From: Lathyrus oleraceus
Lineage: Eukaryota > Streptophyta > Magnoliopsida > Fabales > Fabaceae
DNA: 64,000 nt
NCBI RefSeq assembly: GCF_024323335.1
Contig: NC_066580.1
Coordinates: 253,990,977-254,054,976, forward strand
Reading direction: 5' to 3'
The notes beneath the pieces are model-generated. The model searched no databases and had not been told where the DNA came from. It saw only the letters and a program-made list of their open reading frames with translations. The position numbers were made by a program, and so were the translations under genes. How positions within the stretch are numbered: the stretch's first letter is position 1; each line of letters opens with the position of its first letter. Below are positions 1-10,315 of this stretch, piece after piece.

Positions 1-843
1 AAGATCTCTTAGCTCTCTCAAGTTTACGGGCTTCACAAGTCACTTGAGGAAATATTCAACAACTATTTGAGAATTACAAGGAAGTGTTTAGTGCTTCTAA
101 ATAAGCAATTTTAACAAATAAGAACAATAAGAATTCACACTAAGAGCAACAACTCATATGAACAGATTTGAACAAGAGTTAAAGAATGAGTATTTAGTAT
201 TCTTGTATGATGCTTCGTGCTTGGCATGATAATGATTCTGCCTTTATATAATGCTTTGAATATGAGACCGTTGGTTGAGGCATTAATGTAGTATTTTGGC
301 AATGATGGAACTTAATTGTCATTAAGTTTGTTGTTCTTTCCATAGCAATTTTGGAGAGTGTTTATTATTTTCCAAATAAAGATTCATACCAAAACTAGAA
401 TACTTCATTACTAAGTCTTGTGGTTGATCTGTTTGACTTGAGTCAGAGTGCGCGGAATCTAGATCTTCTTGTTCAACATGTTTTCCTCAGATAGTTTCTT
501 AGAGTTGAATTTCTTTTGAAGTTCTTGATATGTCTTCTCTAGGACCTTCTTCAGATTAACGAATTAGCAGAGTAATTGTGTGGAATCCTTCAAATTCAGA
601 GTATCTAAATTTTCAACCTTCAGGCGCTGTGAGCACTATTGTCTTCAGAGCCAGAGTGGTTGCTTTATTTGACTTTAAGTCGGCTATTCTGGACTTGTGT
701 GATGTCAGATGTTGTCTATTAGATCCATTTTCTATTAGATTCCTTCACACTTAGATAAATTCGTTAGGGTACCAATTTGTTTCATCCTTTATTATCATTA
801 AAACTTTATAGATGAATTGTAGACCCAAAATCTTGTTCTAACA
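1..843 (-). repeat. 3' LTR (partial) of the SIRE/Maximus-type element
   Basis: The right edge is set by TGTTAGAACA on the minus strand (ends at 843), directly after a purine-rich tract. The other end lies outside the window, so the LTR cannot be paired or dated. No ORF of note is present. Confidence 0.7.
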
Positions 844-1310
844 ATTTCCCCCTTTTTGACGATGACAAAAACATCAGACTGATGATGAAACAATGATACT
901 TCATAAAAATTTAAAGGAGTTATCTCAAAGTCAGATGTATGATGACTCCCACTGAGATAAGCAATCTCCCCCTAAATCTGATGTTTACGAAGGTTTAGAA
1001 GTTCTTACCAATTTTCCTTAAGTTGCGTAGCTTGTTTCTTAGATATTTTACTCAGATACTTCCTACAGAACTTTAGACTTCATAATAATATTTAAATGTT
1101 CGCAGTGCATTATGAGGTTTAGATATTATTTCATCAGAGGTTGTATAATTTATTCTCCCCCTTTTGTTAGACTCAAAAAGACTTAGTAAAGTAAGTAAGG
1201 CAAAACGTATGACATTGATAAGAGAAGAGTACATATAAGAGTGATAAACACTTAGAAGAATAGCATAGAAGATAAGAACTTAGAGAAATAACAACAAATC
1301 CTAAGTGTGC
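844..1310 (-). other. 3' UTR with several polypurine tracts
   Basis: On the minus strand this stretch lies between the env-like ORF and the LTR. A purine run next to the LTR (844-856) is the expected PPT for plus-strand DNA priming. Two more purine runs of the same flavour occur at about 966-976 and 1153-1163. No coding signal is seen. Confidence 0.55.
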
Positions 1311-3637
1311 CTAAGGGTTCGGAGGAGGCGGCATCCTCTGCAGCAACTGGGTCAGCAGATTTTGAATGTTGGAGTTGACAGAGTCCTGTTGATCCAGTCT
1401 TGCTCTCACGATTTGTTGCTCTTTTTGTAGTTCTTCTAGAGTTTTCAACACAAGTGGAGAGAAATCATTGTGAGATGGCTCCTCCTGAGTCAGAGCAGCG
1501 TCCTTAGCCTTGGCAGCCTCTTCCGCAGTAATGTGTATTGCTTCTTCAGCATCAGCCTTGGCTTTGGCTTTAGCTTCAGCAACAGTGTCAGCGGCGGCCT
1601 TTTCTGTAGCTTCTCTTGCTTTCTCTTCTTCTCCTAAGTGAGCCTTTTCCTCGGCTTCTCTACGAGCTATTTCCTCTGCCTCTCTGGCCATACAGGCCTG
1701 CAACCTCTCTCCAACTTCTCTGATAAAGTCGTTTCTGACTTGTTCAAAGAGGCCTTTGAAAGTTGAAAGCCCCAGATGTGATCCATCTGATTACTTTGTT
1801 CTAGTGAATCCTCATTACAGAGGGATCATCACTGATTCTAGAGTTTTCAGACAGTGATATGATCTTTTCCATTGACGACTTAGAAAATAGGGCTATTGCC
1901 TCTTCCAAAGTGGGAAAGGAAGGTTCAGGTTCAGAGGTGGGAGATATAGGTGCTGGTGGTACGGGGATGGTTTCAGTGGGAGGGTCAGATGGTTGGGTAA
2001 TAGGGTTTTCAAAGGGTGTTTCTGTGTGAGGTTCAAAGGGTGGTGTTGTTGGGTGTTTATATGGGGAAGGGATGGTTGTTTCTAGCTCAGATGGATTTTG
2101 AGCGGAGATGGCGTGAGCTTGGAGTTGCGTAAGAGTAGGGGATTGAGGGTCAGATGGTTCAGATTGGTCAGAGTCAGATGAAATGTTGTAGTAGGGTGGA
2201 GATGAGGGAGTGGAGGAGGGTGGTGATATGGGTTCATTGAATAGTTGGGCCTCAGATATTAGTAGTGTTGTGGTGGTTAGATTGAATTTCTGAAGGGGAG
2301 GTGAGGGTGGGTTAGAGGTATATGTTTCAGAAGGATTTATGGTTGGGGTTGTGGGTTCAGAGTGTGTGTATATAGGGGATGGTTGAGGTAAGGAAGAAGA
2401 CAATTACCTTAAATGTAAAGTAGGAGAGTCAGAGGGTTGAGACTTGGATAGGAGGAGGAGATCAGAGGCACAGGTGGTCTGAATACAAAGGGTTCCCCCA
2501 ACTTTTGATATTTCTTCTTTGACTTCCTTTCATATGGCTTGCGCATCCTCTTCATGAAATGTGGTGGATGTTCAGGTAGCCAATCCACCAAAAAGTCAAA
2601 GATGTCTACCCCTTGATTAACCAGGTCCTGTAAATAGTAGGCGATAACCTATGGAGGGTCTATCTTAGAGAACAAATAGATACCATTGGGTATCTTCCTC
2701 TGATCCCTCAGAGCTTCCCAGGAGGTGTCCAGAGATGGCTTGACTAGAACTCTCTCAATGATGCCCATGCTCTTCAGATTCCTTGAGTTTAGAGGCCTAC
2801 TCGTGTCTACCGTCACATCTTCCATCAGATTGTGGGATATCAGATGATCCACCAATCCGCTTTCTATCAGAACGTCGGAAATTAGCCTTCCTAGAGGAAT
2901 GTAGGTTCTGGGCTTCATGTTGTTCCTGGTGTCCCTGACGGAGTCCCTCAGATACTTGAACAAGAGAGCTAGCAGATTCAACTTGAGTCCTTTGTGGAGG
3001 CAGTAGAGGATGCATTTCTGGTAAGTATTGATGTAATGTGACGAATTTGATGTTGGGCGGTGATGAATAGTCCCCAGAATAATCTTCAGCCAGACCTTTA
3101 GATTCTGGTGAAGTTCTTTGTTCTTGGAGGATTTTCCTTCAGCGCTTTGCTTGAAGATTGTGGGAATAATCTCCTGGGACATATATTTTGCCCTAGGGTT
3201 GATGTTATAGATTCTTCTTCCCCCTGTCTTCTCCATATTCAGAAGTTTGGTGATGGATTTCTCAGTGATAACCATCTTCACCCCCAGAACGTATGAGACG
3301 ATGTCGTGGTCATCTGAATCTGCAAATCTCTAGAACTCCTTGACCAGAAATGTTAGATTGGGCCATAGAGACGCTAAAAGTAGTTTTCCCACCCTTGCTT
3401 TCTCAATTCCTCCGTGAGGTTAATACCATTTCTCTTCATATTTTCAAAGTCTACCAAAGATTCACAAAGAACTTCTAGTTTTTCAAAAGGAGTAGCAAGA
3501 TGAATGTGGGGTGGATGATCCAAAATGTGAGGTTCCTTGTAGATTGGAGTTGATATTGCAGCAGTTACAGTGGTGGTTTGTTGGGAAGCAGTTGAATGTT
3601 GTTTAGTGGATTCCATTTGCTGAGAGAAGTTGTACAC
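1311..3637 (-). pseudogene. env-like ORF remnant downstream of copia pol
   Basis: Five minus-strand open pieces (3637-3374, 3281-2649, 2591-2409, 2403-1801, 1703-1311) follow each other with frame changes and stops, together about 750 codons. The order matches the extra ORF of SIRE/Maximus elements: a conserved globular block (3281-2649), a Pro/Ser/Thr-rich stretch (2403-1801), then an Ala/Glu/Lys-rich coiled coil (1703-1311) ending in a short proline run. Such ORFs are often called env-like, but an envelope role is unproven. I see no clear signal peptide or membrane segment in the surviving pieces. The reading frame is dead. Confidence 0.65.
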
Positions 3638-3639
3638 TT

Positions 3640-4165
3640 GTTGTTATTGTGAATCCATGAAGAAGATGAAGAACGAGTGAAGAATACTGAAGAACTTAGA
3701 GAGAGGGTTGATGACAAGGGTTTGTGTTGGCTGTGAGTGAAAAGTGTGAAAGTGGGAGTTGTGACATGAATATATACACAATGTTGGCATGCAAAACGAA
3801 ATCATTTAATGGAATTAGAAAACAACAAAACATAAATAGCACAGAAATTGAGTTGACACGCGACGGAAAATTAAGTATAGCTTATGATGGATGTGTAATC
3901 CCAAAAATCTGCACACTGCTCGAGGATACCTCAATAGACTGACTCTTGAGTTCTGTGCTAGACAGTTGTCTAGAAGATCTACGATCAGACGCAAGAGAGG
4001 CCATATGTTGATATATCTGATCTACAAGAATACCAAGAGATTGGGTCCTGAGGATTTCTGATTCAGATCACTTCTAACTGGTAGAAATATCAGAGTCAAA
4101 TCCAGATGCCAGAAGTTTTAAGTTAGAGCCTATTTTGCCATTTTAGAGAAGCACATATTTTTGAG
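3640..4165. other. spacer between pol and env-like ORF
   Basis: About 500 bp without a supported coding region. A 72-codon plus-strand ORF at 3724-3942 resembles nothing I recognise and is probably chance. The stretch sits where SIRE/Maximus elements have the pol to env-like junction. Confidence 0.4.
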
Positions 4166-6190
4166 TCATTTTGGGAAATTTGCCATGTTTAGATATTTCA
4201 GAATGAATGAGAGTCTATCTTCATCTAGGGGTTTTGTGAAGATATCAGCCCATTGGTAGTTCGTATCTATGAATTTTAATGTAATTACCCCTTTCTGAAC
4301 ATAGTCTCTGATAAAATGATGTTTAATTTCTATGTGGTTTGCTCTAGAGTGCAAAATAGGGTTCTTACTTAAACATATGGCAACAGTTTTGTCACAAAAG
4401 ATAGGAACGTTACTCTCATATATCTAAAGGTCTTCTAGTTGATTCTTCATCTAGAGCATCTGAGTAGTGCATAGTGAAGCCGAAATATATTCTTCTTCTG
4501 TAGTAGAGAGTGTTATGGTTGATTGTCTTTTGCTAACACAAGAGATAAGATTTCCTCCCATAAATTGACAGTTTCCAGATGTACTTTTTCGTTCTAATCT
4601 GTCTCCAACGTAATCTATATCACAATATCCAGAAAGCTTATACTCTGATGTTTTCTCATACATCAGGCCAAGATTAGGTGTTCCTTTCAGATACCTTAGG
4701 ATCTCTTAACAACTGTTAGATGAGATTCCCTTGGATCTGATTGGAATCTGGCACATAGACAAACGCTGAAGAGAATATCAGGTTGTGTAACAATCAGATA
4801 GAGAAGAGAGCTTATAATACCACGATAGAGCTTCTGACAAACCTTTTGACTTACCTCTTCTTTCTCCAGAATGCAGGTAGGATACATGGGAGTCTTTTCT
4901 AGTTTGCTTTCTGACATTTCAAATTTCTTCAGAATGTCTTTTATGTATTTGCTTTGATACACATATGTAGCGTTTGAAGCTTGGTTAATTTGAATTCCCA
5001 GAAAGAATTTTAATTCTTGCATCAAACTCATTTCAAATTCTGCTTGCATTAGCTCAGAGAATTCTTGACAAATAGAAGGGTTAGCGGAACTAAAGATTAT
5101 ATCACCAACATATATCTGACAGATCATGAGGTCATTTCTGATGTTTTTACAAAAGAGTGTAGAGTCAACTTTTCCTCTGATAAAATCATGTTCCAGAAGA
5201 AAAGTGCTTAGTCTTTCATACCAAGCTCTAGGAGCTTGTTTTAGACCATACAAAGATTTTTTTAGTTTAAAAACGTGTTATGGACATTTTGAATTTTCAA
5301 AACCCGGAGGTTGATGAACATAAACTTCTTCAAAAATATATCCATTCAGAAATGCACTCTTGACATCCATCTAATATAATTTAATGGAATGATTTACAGC
5401 GAATGATACAAGTAAACGAATAGATTCTAACCCGATGACTAGAGAAAAGGTTTTGTTGTAGTCAATGCCTTCTTGTTGACTATAACCTTGTGCTACCAGT
5501 CGTGCTTTATTTCTGACCACTTCTCCATTTTCATTTATTTTGTTTATGTACACCCATTTTGTTCCAATAACGTGGGTACCTTTTGGCTTTGGTACAAGAT
5601 CCCAGATGTCGTTCTTTTTAAATTGATCAAGCTCTTCTTCCATTGCCATGATCCATTCTTTGTCTTAAAGTGCCTCATCACAGGATGTTGGTTCTATCAG
5701 AGACACTAATCCCAGAGGGGTTTCCTCAGATACTTTGAATGTAGAACTTGTTCTGACAAGTTCATCCTTGTTTCCCAAAATCAATTCTTCAGAGACGTTT
5801 AGTCTATTTCTTGATCTTTTCTGTGTAGTTGAGATTTCCGTTGTTTCTGGGGTTTGCCTTTCAGCTTCCTCAGATTCTTTAGTCTTTTCGTTAGAACCTG
5901 CAAGTGTTATCTCCATATCTGCAAGTTTTTCAACTAGGTTTGACTTTTTAGAGTCAAGCTTATCATCAAACCTGACATGTATTGATTCTTCCATAATTTT
6001 AGTTTTTGTATTGTATACTTTGTAGCCCTTAGAGTGCTCTGAGTATCCCAATATAATACCTTTTTGTGCTTTTGAAATAAACTTGTTCAGATTTTTTTTA
6101 GTGTTTAGGATCAAACTGGAGCATCCAAAAGGAAGAAAATAGGAAATATTGGGTTTTCTTCCCTTACACAATTCATAAGGAGTCTTGAGG
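4166..6190 (-). pseudogene. copia pol remnant (INT C-terminus, RT, RNase H)
   Basis: Minus-strand pieces in order: integrase C-terminal region (6190-5665, with a GKRPNI-like block seen as KGRKPNI and the FGCSS block), RT N-terminus (5649-5371, KWVYINKINENGEV and KARLVAQGYSQ), RT centre (5253-4696, YGLKQAPRAWYERL) and RNase H (4663-4451 and 4354-4166, ending near DIFTKPL). These are standard Ty1/copia blocks. The RT catalytic box, normally YVDD, reads YVGD, so a metal-binding aspartate is lost. There are also several stops and frameshifts. The 5' part of pol, gag and protease are missing. Inactive. Confidence 0.85.
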
Positions 6191-6339
6191 CTTCACATAT
6201 GAACCCCATGCCTATGGTTTGTGGGACATTGTGGATTATTAAGTACAAATTCATATGATATGACATGTATGTGAGGTATGCTAATGAATTAGGGTTCAAG
6301 AAGGTGATCTGGGGATAGGGTAGATTTAAGGGTATGACA
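6190..6339 (-). repeat. 3' LTR stub of element H
   Basis: On the minus strand the LTR begins TGTCATACCC immediately after the tract AAATAGGGGTAGC. The arrangement parallels AAATAGGGGCATC followed by TGTAAGACCC in the nearby Ogre-like element. Only about 150 bp remain before the copia remnant. Confidence 0.55.
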
Positions 6340-6356
6340 GCTACCCCTATTTAATC
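6340..6356 (-). promoter_or_regulatory. polypurine tract of element H
   Basis: Minus strand reads TTAAATAGGGGTAGC next to the LTR start, nearly the same as the PPT of the compound Ogre-like element (AAATAGGGGCATC). It is the inferred plus-strand DNA primer site. Confidence 0.55.
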
Positions 6357-6639
6357 TTCTCAAACCAGAATATATAGATTCCAACCGCTCTCAATGTGTT
6401 CAAGGTATGAGAGGATTAAATACTAAAAAGAGTAACTGTAAATTTTCCTTGTTGGGGATGAGAGTTTTATGATTTGCGGGGGATTATATATGGGAAAATA
6501 TTTACGAGATGGAAAATGATCTTAATAGGAACCAGTTGTTGGGGATAATGAATATGGACATGATGATTATGCATGCAATGCGATGTATTCAACATAAGTA
6601 TCTCCTCAAAGAGGAAAGTTCAATGTCAAAACTCCAAGA

Positions 6640-7800
6640 TAATGGGTCGGGAAGAAACTCTGTTGGGGAATGATAATTTCGGTAAAAGAAAAGGTTGATT
6701 TCCCCTAATAATATGTGGAGAAAAATCACGGTGATTTCTAGCAACGGCTGGAACACCTAACTCTGATGGGGAAATATAGATTCAACAACGATTCCTAGAA
6801 ACGACTGGAATACCAAACATCTAATGAGGATCAACCAAGTGAATTTAGCGACGATTCTTAGCAACTTCTACAATACCCGACTCAGTGGGGATAATATACG
6901 GGTTTAGTGATGATTCCTAGCAACGACTGGAATACCTGACTCAGCTGGACAGAATGATGAGGTACGGTGTCGATTCTTAGCTACGACTAGAATACCTGAC
7001 TCTGTGGAGAAAATAATTCATTCAATGATGATTCCTAGTAAAGGCTGGAATACCTGACTCGACTAGGGATATAAACCCAAATAGTTCAGCGATGATTCCT
7101 AATAATAGCTAGAAATACCTGAATTTGTTTGGAGATAAACTTCTCAAGAAGGTATAGTAACGATTCTTATCAACGACTAGAATACCTGACACTGCTGAGG
7201 AAATATAGAAGTTCAATGATGATTTCTAGCAACGGCTGAAATACCTGACTTTGTTGGGGAGATCAAATAGTTCAGTGACAATTCCTTATAAAAGGTTGGA
7301 ATACCTGACTCAACTGAGGAGGATTGAAAGTTCAGTGACGATTCATAGCAACGACTAGAATACCCAACTCTAGCTGGGGAAGAGAGCAAATCAGTGATGA
7401 TTCCTTATAAAGATTGGAATACCTGACTTATGCTGGGAAAAGAATACGGCTATGAATGTCTGACTCGGCTGGGGAGCAAGCTTAAAAACGCCTCTTGTCT
7501 AGAAAAAAAAAGAAAGTTCAGTAAAGGTTCTTAACAAAGCCTAAGAATATCTGACTCTGGTTGGGGATAAATGAAAATGTAGTGATGATTCTCAGCTACA
7601 GCTGGAATATCTGACTTTGCCGAGGAGAGAAGAAGTTCATCAAAGTTTCTTTAGCAACAATTATAATACCTGACTCTTATGGGAAAACTTGAGAGGAAAC
7701 AAAGCAGTTCAACAACGATTCCTAGCAACAGATGGAATACCTGACTTTTATTGGGGAGAAATCTTGGGAATGAATGTTGACTTTACTAGGGATTTTTTTT
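6640..7800 (-). repeat. degenerate tandem array in the 3' UTR of element H
   Basis: About 15 imperfect copies of a unit near 65-75 bp. On the plus strand each copy runs GATTCCTAGCAACGACTGG, then AATACCTGACTC, then a variant of GCTGGGGA, then AATAnnGTTCAGTGA. Copies differ by substitutions and small gaps, so the array is old. Variable 3' UTR tandem repeats are a known trait of Ogre-type elements. The core ACTCnGCTGGGGA is, on the element's own strand, TCCCCAGCnGAGT, complementary to the PBS used by this group (see findings). Confidence 0.8.
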
Positions 7801-8657
7801 AACAATGGTTGGGAAATTCCGGAGTTTGATGAATCATTCTTGAGTACAAATCGAGAAGTGCACTTCGGAAGATACTTATGATGCAATGTTATGTATGTAA
7901 GATGCTGATGCATGTTCGGGGTTTTGGGGCTATGCAAATGCAAGGTTTGTAAGTTACGCCAAGTGTGATTGGGCTTAGATTTTGTTTCGGGAGAGTGGAC
8001 TAACTTTTCGATATTGAAATCTTGGAATTTCTGATGTCCCAGCTATGACAGGTGCAATGGCTGGGGATTTTTTCCGAGAAGAAACTTTGATTAAGCCAAA
8101 TCTGAAGGATTTTATGGCGTTGTGGTGTTGAAGTATGCCAAGCATGTTTTTGGTTACCTTTAGATATTTTTCAAAGAGACTTAATTCGATGTCTTCCATT
8201 AAAAAAATCAGCAAAAGTTGTTTACCAAAAAACTTCCAATGTGATGTCAATTTAAGAAAAGTCACATTCACAAACAAAGCAGGAAAAGTAAAAACATTAA
8301 GCACATATGAGGGAATTGATTTTATTGATAAAATGGTCCCAAAGATGGGTAACTTGTATAAAGGAGCAATTCCTAAAAGAGGTGATTGTAATAAGAAATT
8401 GAAAAACTATAATGGCAATGAAACTAGCTCGAATTTCCACCAAATTCTGATTCTGCCATAGTCCTTTTGTCCTTGATTGTCATTAGATCTTGCTTCAAAA
8501 GGAGAGTGACTGGATTGACTCGTTGGGGAGTAAATAAAGATTCTTTACGGGACGCAGCCTCTTGCTTTTATGAATCCCTAATTTTTGCATAGACCACTCT
8601 TTCGGGTTTTCAGTCTACCGGGATACCCATTTTTTCATAAGTTGCCCTCTCGTGTTT
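7800..8657 (-). other. 3' UTR of element H between array and integrase end
   Basis: The part next to integrase (8480-8657) reads on the minus strand as blocks like AAGTTGAAAACnCnAnAGGGC followed by ATGCAAAAATTAGGGATT, matching the start of the 3' UTR of the compound Ogre-like element (21540-21720). The part 7975-8460 is unlike its surroundings and holds a 108-codon plus-strand ORF (8135-8461) and an overlapping minus-strand ORF, neither of which I recognise. Confidence 0.45.
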
Positions 8658-9180
8658 TCAACTTACCGGAATCTTTTTATTTAAAATGTAGTATTTTTTT
8701 ACTGCATCTGCATTCACAGGAGATGGAAGATCTTCACCATCCATAGTTGAAAGGATTAAGGTTCCTCCATAGAAGACCTTCCTTACAACATATGGGCCTC
8801 CGTAGTTTATCGTCCATTTTCCCCTTGGGTCAGTATGAATCGGTAGAATCTTCTTCAACACGAGGTCTCTAGCCTTGAAGTTGCGGGGAAAGACCTTCTT
8901 GTCATGTTCCCTCTTGATGCGCTTTTGGTATAGGTCGTGGTAGATGGCTACCAAGCACTTCTCATCAATGAGGTTTAGCTGACCAAACTAGGCTGGCACC
9001 CACTCGGCTTCGTCAAGCTTAATATTGGTCAAAATTGTTAAGGAAGTAATTTCTACTTTGATGGGCAGGACTACATCCATGCCATACACTAGAGAGAAAG
9101 GAGTTGCCCCAGTGGGGGTACGTACAAAGGTAGCCATGTAATACAAACAGGAGCATCTCATGCCAATCTTTGTAGGTTTC
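8658..9180 (-). pseudogene. integrase C-terminal part of element H
   Basis: Minus strand 8954-8658 encodes the C-terminal integrase domain: basic residues, DLVLKKILP, then GKWTINYGGPYVV and a tail ending near NADAVKKYY. This is the same ending as the Ogre-like integrases at 21185-21523. Upstream, 9180-8988 encodes RTPTGATPFSLVYGMDVVLP, the classic gypsy integrase block after the catalytic core. A stop at about 8985 and frame changes break the gene. The rest of the integrase lies at 45375-46173. Confidence 0.85.
9176..9180. repeat. target site duplication, left copy (GTTTC)
   Basis: GTTTC lies directly before the first LTR (TGTAAGACC at 9181) and again directly after the third LTR (ends CTACA at 45374). 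A 5-bp duplication is the normal product of gypsy integrase. It shows that the whole three-LTR block behaves as one insertion. Confidence 0.9.
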
Positions 9181-10308
9181 TGTAAGACCCCAATTTTGTC
9201 CCTAAGATCCCTCATGGCATCATATCATATCATATCATTGCCTCAAGGATCATTGTGCACCTTGCTCCCTTCCCTGTGGGTGGGTTATCTTTTGAGTGTG
9301 ATTCTTGATCACCAAGCATGTTTTGCATTTGTATATCATTTCTTTTCATTTGTTTACTAACCAAAAGTACAAAAATATGTCATCTAACCCTTGTCTTACA
9401 GATGAAGCAATCAACAGTCAAAGCAGTCAAAGGCAGTCATTGAGCTATAGATGGTGGCTATTCTTGAGAATTTGGACCCCACAATCATTATCAAGAGTTC
9501 ATATGAGCTATGATATCATTTTGAAGCAAAACCCCAAGTGGTAGAGGCCTGAATGTCATCTGAGCATAGCCAGGTCAACTGAAGGCCTAGAAAGTCAACT
9601 GCCAAGTCAACTGTGGATTTGGAGGTGGGAAGTGACTAGAAATACTTCATTCATGTTCAAATAAGTCTCATTTGACATTTCAAATATCAACAATGAAGAA
9701 TTTGAGGTCAGGTTAAAACTTTCCCAAAATAGAAAGTGACCTATAATTCAAAATTGCCAAAAATGGAAAGGTTTTAACCTAGCTTCAACTTCAAATTACA
9801 TCATCAAGAAAGCTTCAAATGAAATTTTGTTGAACATGAAAGTTGTAGATCTTTCTTTCCCATTTCCAAAAAGTCCAAGATCATCCATTTCTCATGTGTG
9901 GTTAAGGAGTTATGGATCAATCATGGCCAAGGGTGACATGAACTTCAAACATGCATAACTTTCAAACCAAAAGGCCAAATGAAGTGTTTCTTTTTTGTAC
10001 ATTCATGTCTTGACATATACTATCCAGATCATGCATCACATGCCATGCATTCTCATCATATGATCATTTGAAATTTCACCTAAATTTTGGAGGGAAAATT
10101 ATAATTTAAAATTGGTGCATTGTTTTCACATTCCAACACTTGCATTGGCTTCCAAACAACATTTCAAGTGAATTCCAAGGCATTTTCGTGCACTGTTCCA
10201 TTCATTTTCATGCATAGAGGTGCATTTGCTAATTTGCATTTACACCTTCATTTTACTAATCCATTTGCCTTTTGCTTAAGTGTGATTAAGAACATGATTA
10301 AGAGGGAG

Positions 10309-10315
10309 TATATAA
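10309..10315 (+). promoter_or_regulatory. LTR 1 TATA box
   Basis: TATATAA within GGGAGTATATAACCC, the only strong TATA box I noticed in this part of the LTR. It is identical in LTR 2 and LTR 3. It probably marks the U3/R boundary, with transcription starting about 30 bp downstream, which would leave a very long R/U5. Confidence 0.6.

Larger units (their letters stand above)
1..6190 (-). mobile_element. SIRE/Maximus-type copia element, 3' part
   Basis: Read on the minus strand the order is pol remnant, env-like ORF remnant, polypurine tract, 3' LTR. RNase H lying after RT, plus a long extra ORF with a coiled-coil C-terminus downstream of pol, are the marks of the SIRE/Maximus lineage of Ty1/copia. 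The LTR starts TGTTAGAACAAG on the minus strand, which fits that lineage. The 5' half (gag, protease, most of integrase) is absent: coding similarity stops near 6190, where the sequence joins an LTR fragment of another element. The LTR runs off the left edge. All reading frames are broken, so this is an old, inactive copy. Confidence 0.8.
6190..9180 (-). mobile_element. Tat/Ogre-like element H, 3' part (left of the insertion)
   Basis: On the minus strand: end of integrase, 3' UTR with a tandem array, PPT, start of the 3' LTR. The element is cut at 9180/45375 by the compound Ogre-like insertion and resumes on the minus strand at 45375. The two halves match across the cut: the integrase region continues from 45375 into 9175 once one 5-bp target duplication is removed. 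The left end is truncated near 6190 by the copia remnant. Confidence 0.8.

Noticed and set aside
3724..3942. 72-codon plus-strand ORF in the SIRE-type remnant
   Set aside because: No similarity recognised, antisense to the element, and in a spacer.
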